NCBI GenBank assembly: GCA_027365715.1
Contig: DAHXLZ010000201.1
Location: 1 to 15,195, forward strand
DNA from: Methanomassiliicoccales archaeon
GTDB taxonomy: Archaea; Thermoplasmatota; Thermoplasmata; Sysuiplasmatales; Sysuiplasmataceae
Reading direction: 5' to 3'
DNA: 15,195 nucleotides
How positions within the stretch are numbered: the first letter of the stretch is position 1; each line of letters starts with the position of its first letter. The position numbers were made by a program, and so were the translations under genes. The notes under the pieces were generated by a model. The model searched no databases, was not told the origin of the DNA, and worked only from the letters and a program-made list of their open reading frames with translations. Positions 1-6,947 of the stretch are shown here, piece by piece.

Positions 1-144
1 GGAAATAATTACGACAGAAATTTCGACCACAGGCTGATACTGTTTACCTCCCGGATTGTTCACGTAACGATGACGATTTACATTCGTCGAATCATAGATG
101 AAAATGCTTTAATACGCGATCGGGCTGACTTCCTTCGGCTATGA
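1..144 (+). CDS. Possible 3' end of an unrecognised upstream gene (partial)
   Basis: Frame 1 is open from the first base to a TGA at 142-144, about 47 codons, while the other two forward frames close within 40 bases. The conceptual peptide ends in ...RDRADFLRL and matches no family I know. Its TGA overlaps an ATG at 141 (ATGA), the arrangement used by genes in the operon that follows. Against it, the codon choice (CGT, CGA, CGC, CGG for Arg) differs from the AGG/AGA-rich genes downstream, and a TATA-like box lies inside it. An open stretch of this length can also arise by chance. Confidence 0.2.
   Translation, partial: GNNYDRNFDHRLILFTSRIVHVTMTIYIRRIIDENALIRDRADFLRL
108..114 (+). promoter_or_regulatory. 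TATA-like box (TTTAATA) for the Ehr-type operon
   Basis: TTTAATA is preceded by the A-rich stretch GAAAATG, which could serve as a BRE. An archaeal transcript from it would begin about 25 bases downstream, near 135-141, ahead of the first operon gene. No other good box is visible in the first 172 bases. The assignment rests on sequence pattern alone. Confidence 0.4.
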
Positions 145-176
145 CGTTAGCCGTAACCTACCCGGAACCGGGTTGA
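141..176 (+). other. Possible 11-codon leader ORF overlapping the operon start
   Basis: ATG at 141 opens an 11-residue frame (MTLAVTYPEPG) whose TGA at 174-176 overlaps the ATG at 176 of the next gene (TGATG). The ATG sits close to the transcript start predicted from the TATA box at 108-114, so it could be read as a leaderless leader peptide coupled to the first structural gene. It may equally be chance. A short stem (CCCG-GAAC-CGGG, 161-172) lies directly ahead of the structural start. Confidence 0.2.
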
Positions 177-1153
177 TGACGTCTACTGATTGGAAAGGTG
201 CGAGATTGTCATATCTCTGGGTAGAAACGGCCATACAGATAGTCGGAGTTGTTGTGCTTGCTCCCCTGGTAGAGGGGATTGTAGCAAGGCTCAAAGCCAT
301 TGTTGAATCAAGACATGGACCGAGCATTTTCCAACCTTACTTTGATCTCAGAAAATATCTGAGAAAGGAGACAATACTGAACACCGATTCCACAGCGCTG
401 TTCGACCTCGCGCCATATTTTGTCTTCAGCACATATCTGGTGATATCGTTTGTCATACCGGTAGTTTTGCCGTATCCCGTGGAGTTCAGCCCAATCGTAG
501 ATCTTCTCGGCGGCGGATTGTTATTCATCCTGGCAGCCGTTATACAAATATTGGCAGCTCTGGATGCCAGGAGTTCATTCACTGCACTGGGTGCTGGAAG
601 GTCGGTGACATTTTCGGCGTATGCAGAGCCAACGCTGATAATGGTTTTCTTTGCCGTTGCACTCATTAGCAACAGCAATAATCCCTACCTGACACACGAT
701 CTGGTATCCGCGTCAATTAGCAACTACCTTACGCTTCCGCACATCCTTTCCAGCGTGGCATTCTTCATGCTCTTTCTCTTCGAGACAGGAAGGCTGCCTA
801 CCGAAAGTTCCGGCTTGATGGAATTCGGTATGATCGATGAGGCACGGCTCTACGAGTACTCCGGACGGCACATGTTTTTCCTGAAATATTCATCAAACAT
901 GAAACAGTATCTGCTGGGCTCCGTTCTCATTAACGTGTTCATATTTCCATGGTTCCTTCAAAATGGCCTGTTCGGCTCACTGCTTGACATACCAATAATG
1001 CTCGGTAAATGGATTATCATAGCAATAATTGTGGTGTACCTTGAAGAGACTCTTGCAAAACTGAGGCTCTTCAAGATACAGGATTATCTGACGCTTTCGT
1101 TCGCACTCGCTGTATTCTCTGTCATTACATATTCTCTGGGTGGTTTACTGTGA
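173..1153 (+). CDS. hyfC: HyfC/HycD/NuoH-like membrane subunit of Ehr-type complex
   Basis: This is the membrane subunit that links the soluble electron-transfer arm to the ion-translocating arm in hydrogenase 4 and complex I relatives. It has 326 residues, close to the usual length for HycD/HyfC. About eight hydrophobic segments are visible. The family motifs are intact: the first cytoplasmic loop RHGPSIFQPYFDLRKYLRKE (residues 47-66), the acidic stretch with ETGRLP (204-209), and MIDEARLYEYSGR (220-232) on the side facing the large and small subunits. The frame allows TTG at 173 or the adjacent ATG at 176; neither has a clear Shine-Dalgarno sequence, and ATG 176 is the more natural start. 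The end overlaps the next gene by four bases (GTGA). The symbol denotes family membership only, since the complex is probably not a hydrogenase. Confidence 0.9.
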   Translation: MMTSTDWKGARLSYLWVETAIQIVGVVVLAPLVEGIVARLKAIVESRHGPSIFQPYFDLRKYLRKETILNTDSTALFDLAPYFVFSTYLVISFVIPVVLPYPVEFSPIVDLLGGGLLFILAAVIQILAALDARSSFTALGAGRSVTFSAYAEPTLIMVFFAVALISNSNNPYLTHDLVSASISNYLTLPHILSSVAFFMLFLFETGRLPTESSGLMEFGMIDEARLYEYSGRHMFFLKYSSNMKQYLLGSVLINVFIFPWFLQNGLFGSLLDIPIMLGKWIIIAIIVVYLEETLAKLRLFKIQDYLTLSFALAVFSVITYSLGGLL

Positions 1154-1770
1154 TTGACCAGGAGATTGTGAATTTCATCGGCATACTAATGCTCATTTCT
1201 GCACTTGCTGTGCAGATTCGCTCATATGTCAGGCCGATGATTGACACGCTGATAATTCAATCACTTCTGCTGGCCGCAATTGCCACATATCTGGGAATCG
1301 CAACTTCTAATCTGCTTCTCCTCCTCCTTGCCGCTCTAATAGTGCTTTTGAGAGGTTTCCTGCTGACTTTCGTTCTTGGGAGAAGGCTGCCAGGGAATCA
1401 CAAGTTCATCAGAGAGTATTCGACAGGCACAGGCGTGGCGCTGTTGTTCAGCGTGATGGTTTTCATAGTATCGTTCATAGTATACAAGCTGGTATTCTAT
1501 CCGGCAGTGGGTCATCCGGACGGTGCAATAGCCCTGTCACTCATCACACAGGGAATGCTGCTGATAATGACAAGACGGAACAGTTTTGCTCACTTCATCG
1601 GTTTTGTTGAGGAAGAAAATGGCATTGTTCTGATGAGTCTGAGTATAATCTCGCTTCCACTTGTAATCGAGATCAACATACTGCTGGACGTGCTGGCGCT
1701 GGTAGTGGCCGGTGCAGTACTGATACATGAGAAGATAGAGCATGTGCCTGTTCAGGAGTTGATGGGATGA
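1150..1770 (+). CDS. hyfE: HyfE-like membrane subunit of Ehr-type complex
   Basis: This 206-residue protein is almost entirely hydrophobic, with about six transmembrane segments, and has the size and layout of HyfE of hydrogenase 4, whose N-terminal part resembles NuoK. A conserved cytoplasmic stretch, RRNSFAHFIGFVEEENGI, contains the ENG motif typical of HyfE. Within the complex it should sit between the NuoH-like and antiporter-like subunits and help form the proton or sodium path. The GTG start overlaps the previous stop (GTGA), implying coupled translation. It ends in an ATGA overlap with the next gene. A Shine-Dalgarno sequence for the next gene (AGGAG, 1754-1758) lies inside its 3' end. 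Confidence 0.85.
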   Translation: MIDQEIVNFIGILMLISALAVQIRSYVRPMIDTLIIQSLLLAAIATYLGIATSNLLLLLLAALIVLLRGFLLTFVLGRRLPGNHKFIREYSTGTGVALLFSVMVFIVSFIVYKLVFYPAVGHPDGAIALSLITQGMLLIMTRRNSFAHFIGFVEEENGIVLMSLSIISLPLVIEINILLDVLALVVAGAVLIHEKIEHVPVQELMG

Positions 1771-3122
1771 CCGATCTGCTCCCCGCAATCCTCCTGGTAA
1801 CTCCGATCATATTTTCATTCAGCTATTTCCTGAAGCGTTTCAGACCAATGCACGTTTTGTCTGCATCAATAACGGTTGCAACCGCACTCCTCCTCAATCT
1901 GTTTTCAGTTTCAGAAGCATCATTCTTCCTTGTAGACAGTCTCACAAGAATCATCGTGCTGACGGTGTCGATAATATACCTCCTTTCGACAGTGTTTGGC
2001 CTCGGATACCACAGCAGGATGGCTGAATCCAAAAACCTCAGGCTGCATATGTCGCTCATAGACCTGTTTGCGGCAAGTATGCTCTTCTCGCTCATGGTTA
2101 ATGACTTCGGTCTGCTATGGATCGGAGTAGAAGCCACAACAGTATCCAGTGCATTGCTCCTTGTCATAGAAATGCAGCCGCTTGATGTGGAAGCCGCGTG
2201 GAGATATGTGATCATTGTTTCAGCGGGACTTACAATAGGCCTCATTTCAGTCATCATGATTTACTTCAATTTTGGCACACTGACAATTTCACACCTCATA
2301 ACAGCTAAGCACACTGCATCGGTAACACTGGAAATAGCAGCTGCAACGGCGCTTGTCGGATACGGGACCAAGATCGGGCTCGTGCCCATGCATACCTGGT
2401 TACCGGACGCCCACAGCAGAGCCCCATCTGAAGTAAGCGCCATGTTTTCAGGTGTCCTGCTGCCTGTAGCGATTTATGCACTTTACAGAGTGTATCAGGT
2501 CACATACGACCCGAAAATGGAATATCTCTTTCTTTTCTTTGGAGTCGCGACTGTTGTAATAGCTGCGTTCATTCTCGCCTCGCAGCGCGATCTGAAAAGG
2601 ATGTTTGCCTACTCCACAATGGAGAATATGGGCATAATGGTCATCGGATTCATCATCGGAGGAGCCGGTCTTGCAGGTGCACTGATTCTACTGGTTTCGC
2701 ATGCATTCGGGAAAGCGGGAGCATTCTACTCCTCGGGCAACATACTTGAGAGCTACCAGACGAGATACATGCCGGATATTTGCAATCTGAAGGAAAACAT
2801 GCCGTATACGACAGCCTCCCTGATGCTCTCCTCACTGAGTGTAACAGGTTCACCTCCCTTCGGTACGTTCATAGGAGAATTTCTTATCATACTTGCGCTC
2901 TTCATGTCGGGATACTGGTACATTGCGGTTATTATTGTTGTTTCAATAATAATCGCCTTTGCAAGTGTTAACTTCAAGGTTGCAGGAATGGTATTCTCCA
3001 GCTCAACAGTCAGGAGGGCAGATGCAGGTCTGTCACAGAGAGCTGTCGCGATTACTGCAGTCGTGCTATCGGCCGCAGTTACTGTCATTTTTTTCCTTGC
3101 AGGGGGTTATGTGATTGGATAA
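1767..3122 (+). CDS. hyfF: HyfF-like (NuoN/M/L family) antiporter-like ion-pumping subunit
   Basis: Proton-conducting membrane subunit of the Mrp-antiporter/complex I family, 451 residues, with about 13-14 hydrophobic segments. The residues expected of an active ion channel are visible: Glu122 in WIGVEATTVSS (118-128), Lys202 in GYGTKIGLVPMHTWLPDAH (198-216), Lys316 in SHAFGKAGAF (311-320), and Glu371 in PPFGTFIGEF (363-372). The stretch WLPDAHSRAPSEVSA (211-225) is the family signature and matches HyfF/HycC-type sequences better than NuoL because no long lateral-helix extension follows. The ATG start has AGGAG eight bases upstream and overlaps the previous stop (ATGA). The next gene begins inside its last codons. 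Confidence 0.88.
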   Translation: MTDLLPAILLVTPIIFSFSYFLKRFRPMHVLSASITVATALLLNLFSVSEASFFLVDSLTRIIVLTVSIIYLLSTVFGLGYHSRMAESKNLRLHMSLIDLFAASMLFSLMVNDFGLLWIGVEATTVSSALLLVIEMQPLDVEAAWRYVIIVSAGLTIGLISVIMIYFNFGTLTISHLITAKHTASVTLEIAAATALVGYGTKIGLVPMHTWLPDAHSRAPSEVSAMFSGVLLPVAIYALYRVYQVTYDPKMEYLFLFFGVATVVIAAFILASQRDLKRMFAYSTMENMGIMVIGFIIGGAGLAGALILLVSHAFGKAGAFYSSGNILESYQTRYMPDICNLKENMPYTTASLMLSSLSVTGSPPFGTFIGEFLIILALFMSGYWYIAVIIVVSIIIAFASVNFKVAGMVFSSSTVRRADAGLSQRAVAITAVVLSAAVTVIFFLAGGYVIG

Positions 3123-4323
3123 TCAGCTGTCTGCAGTGTTCAAAATAGACAACGAGTTCTACTGCGTAAAAGGCAGTGCATCTACAACGCTCGTCAGTTG
3201 CAGCCTCCCAGACCTGAAAGTCTATGAAAACTATCCGTCGCTTACCGGCGAATTTGAAAAGCCGCCCTCGGATGGGAAACTGTTCAATTTCAATCTTGGG
3301 CCCGTATCTGGTGGAATACTGGAAAGCGTGAAGTTAAATGTTTACACAGACGGTGAGAGGATAACAGGCATAGTGCCGGAAACACAATTCAAGAACCGGC
3401 ACATTCAGATGAAGAGTTCCACCCCTGACAACGCCCTGCTTAAGACAGAGAGGATAAATGGCGCGTACGCCGCAAGTTACGGAACCGCATTCTGCCTTGC
3501 GGCAGAGGATATTTCAGGGATTGAAGTAGACTACGAAGTCCAGCTCATAAGAATGCTAATGTCCGAGCTTGGAAGGGTGGCTAATCACATTCACGTTATT
3601 GCAAAGCTCTCCGAGGGAGCGTCCCAGAATGTTGCCACATATCAGCTGTTTGCGCTTGAAGAAAGAGTAAGAAGAATAATATCAGGTCATTTCGGCCACA
3701 GGTTCTTTTACGGTGTCAACGGAATCGGAGGGCTTGAAAGGGCAGTCGCAACGGAGGGGCTGAGCAAGCAACTGGACCTGGTTGCCGATGAGCTGGCATC
3801 TATCTGGAATGCACTCACATCATCCAGGATGTTTCTCGACAGAATACAGACCACCTGTTATGCGAAGAAACCCTGGACGGTTGGCCCAGTTGCAAGAGCC
3901 GCGGATTTCAAGCTCGATACGAGGACATCCGGCTATCTCCCTTATGGAGATGTCGGCTTCGAAATATCTTCGGATGATACTGGTGATTCTCTTTCAAGAG
4001 CCCTGGTGCGCCGATATGAGATAGATAACTCCCGTTCAATGATTGGCAGGATATGCGATACCGTCAGGCAGGTCGGGAAAAAGAAGGAAACAAAACAGCG
4101 ATTTGAAGGGAGAGGACTGAAGCGTGTTGAAACACCGGGCGGCGATATGATGATGCTTCTCGGCATGAGGAATGATCTGGTCACCAGCTTCGGCGTCCGT
4201 TCTGCGTCAACGGCCAACATTCTCGCATTCATGCAGGGCGCAGTGACTGGAATATTGACAGATTTTACATTTGCATGGGAGAGCTTTGGCTTCTGGATAT
4301 CAGAGATGGGAGGGTATCAGTGA
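3115..4323 (+). CDS. Large subunit (HyfG/HycE/NuoD-like) lacking [NiFe] ligands, Ehr-type
   Basis: This 402-residue protein has the fold signatures of the hydrogenase-4 large subunit and complex I NuoD: GIEVDYEVQLIRMLMSELGRVANHIH (135-160), VNGIGG (201-206) and the GPVARAADFKLDTR region (257-270). The [NiFe] site is absent. The first ligand motif, normally ERxCGxC, reads ERINGAYA (112-119), and the C-terminal DPCxxC is replaced by FAWESFGFWISEMGG (387-401). Only five cysteines exist (17, 29, 127, 248, 314) and none are paired. The LGP[VI]H motif near the active site reads LGPVSGG (61-67), so its His is also lost. The N-terminal NuoC-like domain of HycE is reduced to about 50 residues. TTG is the start, with AGGGGG at 3101-3106 upstream, overlapping the previous gene by eight bases. 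Confidence 0.85.
   Translation: MDNQLSAVFKIDNEFYCVKGSASTTLVSCSLPDLKVYENYPSLTGEFEKPPSDGKLFNFNLGPVSGGILESVKLNVYTDGERITGIVPETQFKNRHIQMKSSTPDNALLKTERINGAYAASYGTAFCLAAEDISGIEVDYEVQLIRMLMSELGRVANHIHVIAKLSEGASQNVATYQLFALEERVRRIISGHFGHRFFYGVNGIGGLERAVATEGLSKQLDLVADELASIWNALTSSRMFLDRIQTTCYAKKPWTVGPVARAADFKLDTRTSGYLPYGDVGFEISSDDTGDSLSRALVRRYEIDNSRSMIGRICDTVRQVGKKKETKQRFEGRGLKRVETPGGDMMMLLGMRNDLVTSFGVRSASTANILAFMQGAVTGILTDFTFAWESFGFWISEMGGYQ
4308..4314 (+). promoter_or_regulatory. Shine-Dalgarno site deciding the small-subunit start
   Basis: GGGAGGG lies five bases ahead of GTG at 4320, which overlaps the large-subunit stop as GTGA. This favours GTG 4320 over the in-frame ATG at 4275, which would add 15 residues that merely overlap the end of the large subunit and show no resemblance to the family. 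Confidence 0.65.
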
Positions 4324-4952
4324 ACAACTGGTTTTTCAGGGGTCTGAGAAAAGGGAGATTGACTTCGAAGTTCCCCGCCTCTGAACCTGAATCTGTTTCT
4401 CCCTGGTCGACAAGACCAGTGAGGGTTGGAAGTGGTTTGGTCACATGCCCGACAGATGCAATAGCAGGAGACAGCGTGGCGATGGAGAAATGCATCTCAT
4501 GCGGCAGGTGTAGCGATGCTTTCAGTCCCGACGGTTCCGTCAGTACTTCGATATCAAGGAGATCGGAACCACATTTCCGGAGATCGTTCAACATTCTCAT
4601 GATAGACACTGGTTCCTGTGGTGCGTGCAACCTGGAGGTAAAGGCACTTTCAAACCCGATCTACGATATGCACAGACTCGGAATATTTTTTACGAGCACA
4701 CCAAGACATGCGGATGCACTGCTTGTCGTCGGTGTCCTCTCAAATGAGATGAAAGAGCCTCTCAGGCTAACGTACGAAGCGATGCCTGATCCGAAACTCA
4801 TCTTCGCCATAGGTGCGTGCGCGATATCCGGTGGAATACTCGGAAAGGGCATAGAGGAAGTGGTTCGGGCCGAAGTGATAGTTCCCGGATGTCCCCCAAA
4901 TCCGTTCACGATACTTGATGCACTGATTAAGTCGAAGGGGGGGACAAGTTGA
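4320..4952 (+). CDS. Small subunit: reduced HyfH-like ferredoxin fused to HyfI/NuoB-like domain
   Basis: This 210-residue electron-transfer subunit has two parts. Residues 1-80 resemble HyfH/NuoI, opening with the typical amphipathic stretch NNWFFRGLRKG and then a ferredoxin core cut to one cluster: Cys58, Cys61 and Cys64 (CISCGRC) plus Cys43 of the CPTDAI motif. The other three-Cys motif and the second CP are missing. Residues 90-205 are the HyfI/NuoB domain, with GSCGAC (Cys100, Cys103), GACAISGG (Cys167) and PGCPPNP (Cys191), so the proximal [4Fe-4S] cluster is complete. TPRHADALLVVG (127-138) is the family core motif. The CxxC spacing is hydrogenase-like, not the tandem CC of complex I. 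It would relay electrons towards the interface with the large subunit. Confidence 0.88.
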   Translation: MNNWFFRGLRKGRLTSKFPASEPESVSPWSTRPVRVGSGLVTCPTDAIAGDSVAMEKCISCGRCSDAFSPDGSVSTSISRRSEPHFRRSFNILMIDTGSCGACNLEVKALSNPIYDMHRLGIFFTSTPRHADALLVVGVLSNEMKEPLRLTYEAMPDPKLIFAIGACAISGGILGKGIEEVVRAEVIVPGCPPNPFTILDALIKSKGGTS

Positions 4953-6820
4953 TCATACTGATTATCTCTCTGCTCTACACTATTCCGCTCCTGGTCTCCG
5001 CCGTATCAAAGAAAATCTCGTACATCACTGGTATGGTTGCAACTGCGGCCACGGCAATACTGGCAATAATATCATTGACACATTCCCCTATAATTGAGAC
5101 GGCGACGCTGGGAAGTTCCGTTTTCGGTGTCGATGGTCTTTCATGGTACTTCCTTCTGGTCGGATCCGTTTCATGGATGGTAACATCCCTCTATTCGATA
5201 AGCTACGATGACTACAGCAAGGTGGTTACAGCCTCATATCATGCGGCCATACTGTCCATAGTTCTGCTGATATTTTCGCGCAGCTATCTGCCCTTTCTGC
5301 TCGCCTGGGAAGGAATGTCCATGTCAGGCTACTTCCTCATCAGCTATAAGAAGAACACCGACAGGGTTCCGCCGTATGTTTTCCTTGTTTTCGGTGAGGT
5401 GAGTACGCTGCTCATACTGCTTATGTTCACGTACTTCTACTCATCATCCGGAGTTTCATACTTTATAAAATCCAATTACAGCCAGGTTGCATTGCTTGTC
5501 GGTCTGATTGGTTTCATGGTAAAGCTGGGAATCACGCCATTCCAGATGACAGAGTGGCTGCCAATAGCGCATGGCGGAGCACCCGTCAATGGTTCTGTTC
5601 TATTCAGTGCTACAATGACGATGGCGGCCCTCTATTCGATTTTAAGAGTAATCAGCTTCGCCCACCCGTCGGTTTTCATCGGTGGACTGCTGATGGCCAC
5701 GGGGGCTTTCTCTCTCCTTTTCGCTGCCATTTATGCAGCGTCATCGGAACATGCGAAAATGCTGCCCGCATACAGCACTATAGAGAATAGCGGCGCCATG
5801 CTTATTCTCGTTGGAGCGTCAATCACCAGTATGAACTATGGCGATTTGCCGCTTGCAACGTTTGCTCTCGCAGGTGCAATGGTCTATGTGTTCACGCACA
5901 CTGTTTCCAAGACCGGGCTATTCCTTTACGCCGGATATATAGAAAAAACTTCCGGGACTCTGGACCTGACAAAAGTCACCGGTTCGTCATCATCCGTATT
6001 CTCAACCGGAGGTCTGCTGAATGCTCTGTCGCTGTCTGGGCTCCTTCCTTTTGGCGGAGGAGTTGGAGAATGGATGCTTCTTGAGACGCTTTTTGCAATG
6101 GTAACGTTCAATTCCCCCGGCATTTCAGTTCTCTCCACATTTACAGGTGTGATGGCGTCCCTCGGTGCCGGCATAACCCTGGTGGCTATGACAAAGTACT
6201 TCGGTTTCGGCGGCCGGGTAAGAAGAGACGGTCCGGCAGGTCCAAAGCTCATGCGGCCGTCGATCATAGCATCGGGGGTCGTGGCATTGCTGCTTGGACT
6301 TGGAAGCACACTTCTCATAACAGTTGCAGGACGTGTAACAACTGATTTGACCGGATTGAGTACCGGCCCAATAATTACCGGCCTTCTGGCCATACCAAAC
6401 GGTCTTCTGATCGCGTCTCCGGGCACGAATGGCCCTTTTGGCTTTGTTTCTCCTGCTTTTGTCGGATTACTCCTTCTATCGCTGTTCACCCTCACCTTTC
6501 TGTCATTTCGTCACAAGAAGACAAGATATGTTGCAGTCTGGAACGACGGAATCGCAAAAACAGAAGAGCCAAATTCATTCACATACGCGAACACTCTTCG
6601 TTTAACAATGAAACGTGTGTATCCGGCTGCCAATAGTTCTAACCGGGAAGATTTTAATTCATCATATGATGTCTTCTGGATATGGCTCATTGTGCTGTCC
6701 AGACATTTTGAGCTGGCGTCAAGGCGGTTCGCACTCTGGTTCATGAACAGCGATCTGAGCAGATACATGGTGTATCTCCTCCTTGCATTCTTTGCAGTTC
6801 TGGTTTACATCATATTGTGA
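4949..6820 (+). CDS. hyfB: HyfB-like (NuoL family) antiporter-like ion-pumping subunit
   Basis: Second antiporter-like membrane subunit, 623 residues, close to HyfB in length, with about 15-16 hydrophobic segments. Key charged residues are present: Glu121 in LAWEGMSMSGYFLISY (118-133), Lys192 in VKLGITPF (191-198), WLPIAHGGAP (203-212), Lys321 in HTVSKTGLF (317-325) and Glu374 in GVGEW (371-375). The conserved PxHxW is altered to PFQMTEW. After the core comes the HyfB-type tail, where the usual WxCG is VWNDG (530-534), followed by SFTYANTLRLTMKRVY and a last membrane helix (605-623). The TTG start overlaps the preceding stop (TTGA) with GGGGGGGA upstream. It closes the operon: nothing on this strand follows until 9313. 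Confidence 0.87.
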   Translation: MIILIISLLYTIPLLVSAVSKKISYITGMVATAATAILAIISLTHSPIIETATLGSSVFGVDGLSWYFLLVGSVSWMVTSLYSISYDDYSKVVTASYHAAILSIVLLIFSRSYLPFLLAWEGMSMSGYFLISYKKNTDRVPPYVFLVFGEVSTLLILLMFTYFYSSSGVSYFIKSNYSQVALLVGLIGFMVKLGITPFQMTEWLPIAHGGAPVNGSVLFSATMTMAALYSILRVISFAHPSVFIGGLLMATGAFSLLFAAIYAASSEHAKMLPAYSTIENSGAMLILVGASITSMNYGDLPLATFALAGAMVYVFTHTVSKTGLFLYAGYIEKTSGTLDLTKVTGSSSSVFSTGGLLNALSLSGLLPFGGGVGEWMLLETLFAMVTFNSPGISVLSTFTGVMASLGAGITLVAMTKYFGFGGRVRRDGPAGPKLMRPSIIASGVVALLLGLGSTLLITVAGRVTTDLTGLSTGPIITGLLAIPNGLLIASPGTNGPFGFVSPAFVGLLLLSLFTLTFLSFRHKKTRYVAVWNDGIAKTEEPNSFTYANTLRLTMKRVYPAANSSNREDFNSSYDVFWIWLIVLSRHFELASRRFALWFMNSDLSRYMVYLLLAFFAVLVYIIL

Positions 6821-6833
6821 TGCCCGCACACAG

Positions 6834-6860
6834 CTGAAGCAAGTGGATTCTATGCTTCAG
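6834..6860. repeat. Inverted repeat between convergent genes, possible terminator hairpin
   Basis: CTGAAGCA (6834-6841) and TGCTTCAG (6853-6860) are perfect complements around an 11-base loop, 14 bases after the HyfB-like stop and in the 127-base gap between convergent genes. No clear T tract follows on either strand, so a role in termination or 3'-end stability is only suggested. Confidence 0.35.
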
Positions 6861-6947
6861 TGGAGAGCGCTTATCACATGGCGTGAGCATCTCCATTCCA
6901 CAGGTATTTTCAATTCTGGCGGACATGATTGGATGTATCGGAAATTT

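Noticed and set aside
4275..4952. Start the small subunit at ATG 4275.
   Set aside because: The added 15 residues overlap the large-subunit end and look unlike the family. GTG 4320 has GGGAGGG five bases upstream and gives the GTGA overlap used elsewhere in the operon.
5926..6495. A 189-codon minus-strand ORF inside the HyfB-like gene.
   Set aside because: It is fully antisense to a well-supported membrane protein and has a proline- and arginine-rich composition typical of a shadow frame. No family features.
173..6820. Call the operon a hydrogen-evolving [NiFe] hydrogenase (Hyf/Mbh/Ech).
   Set aside because: The large subunit lacks both cysteine pairs that bind nickel and iron, and no maturation protease or hyp gene is present in the window.
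6821..6947. A tRNA or small RNA in the convergent gap.
   Set aside because: Only a single eight-pair stem is visible; there is no cloverleaf, T-loop consensus or promoter.
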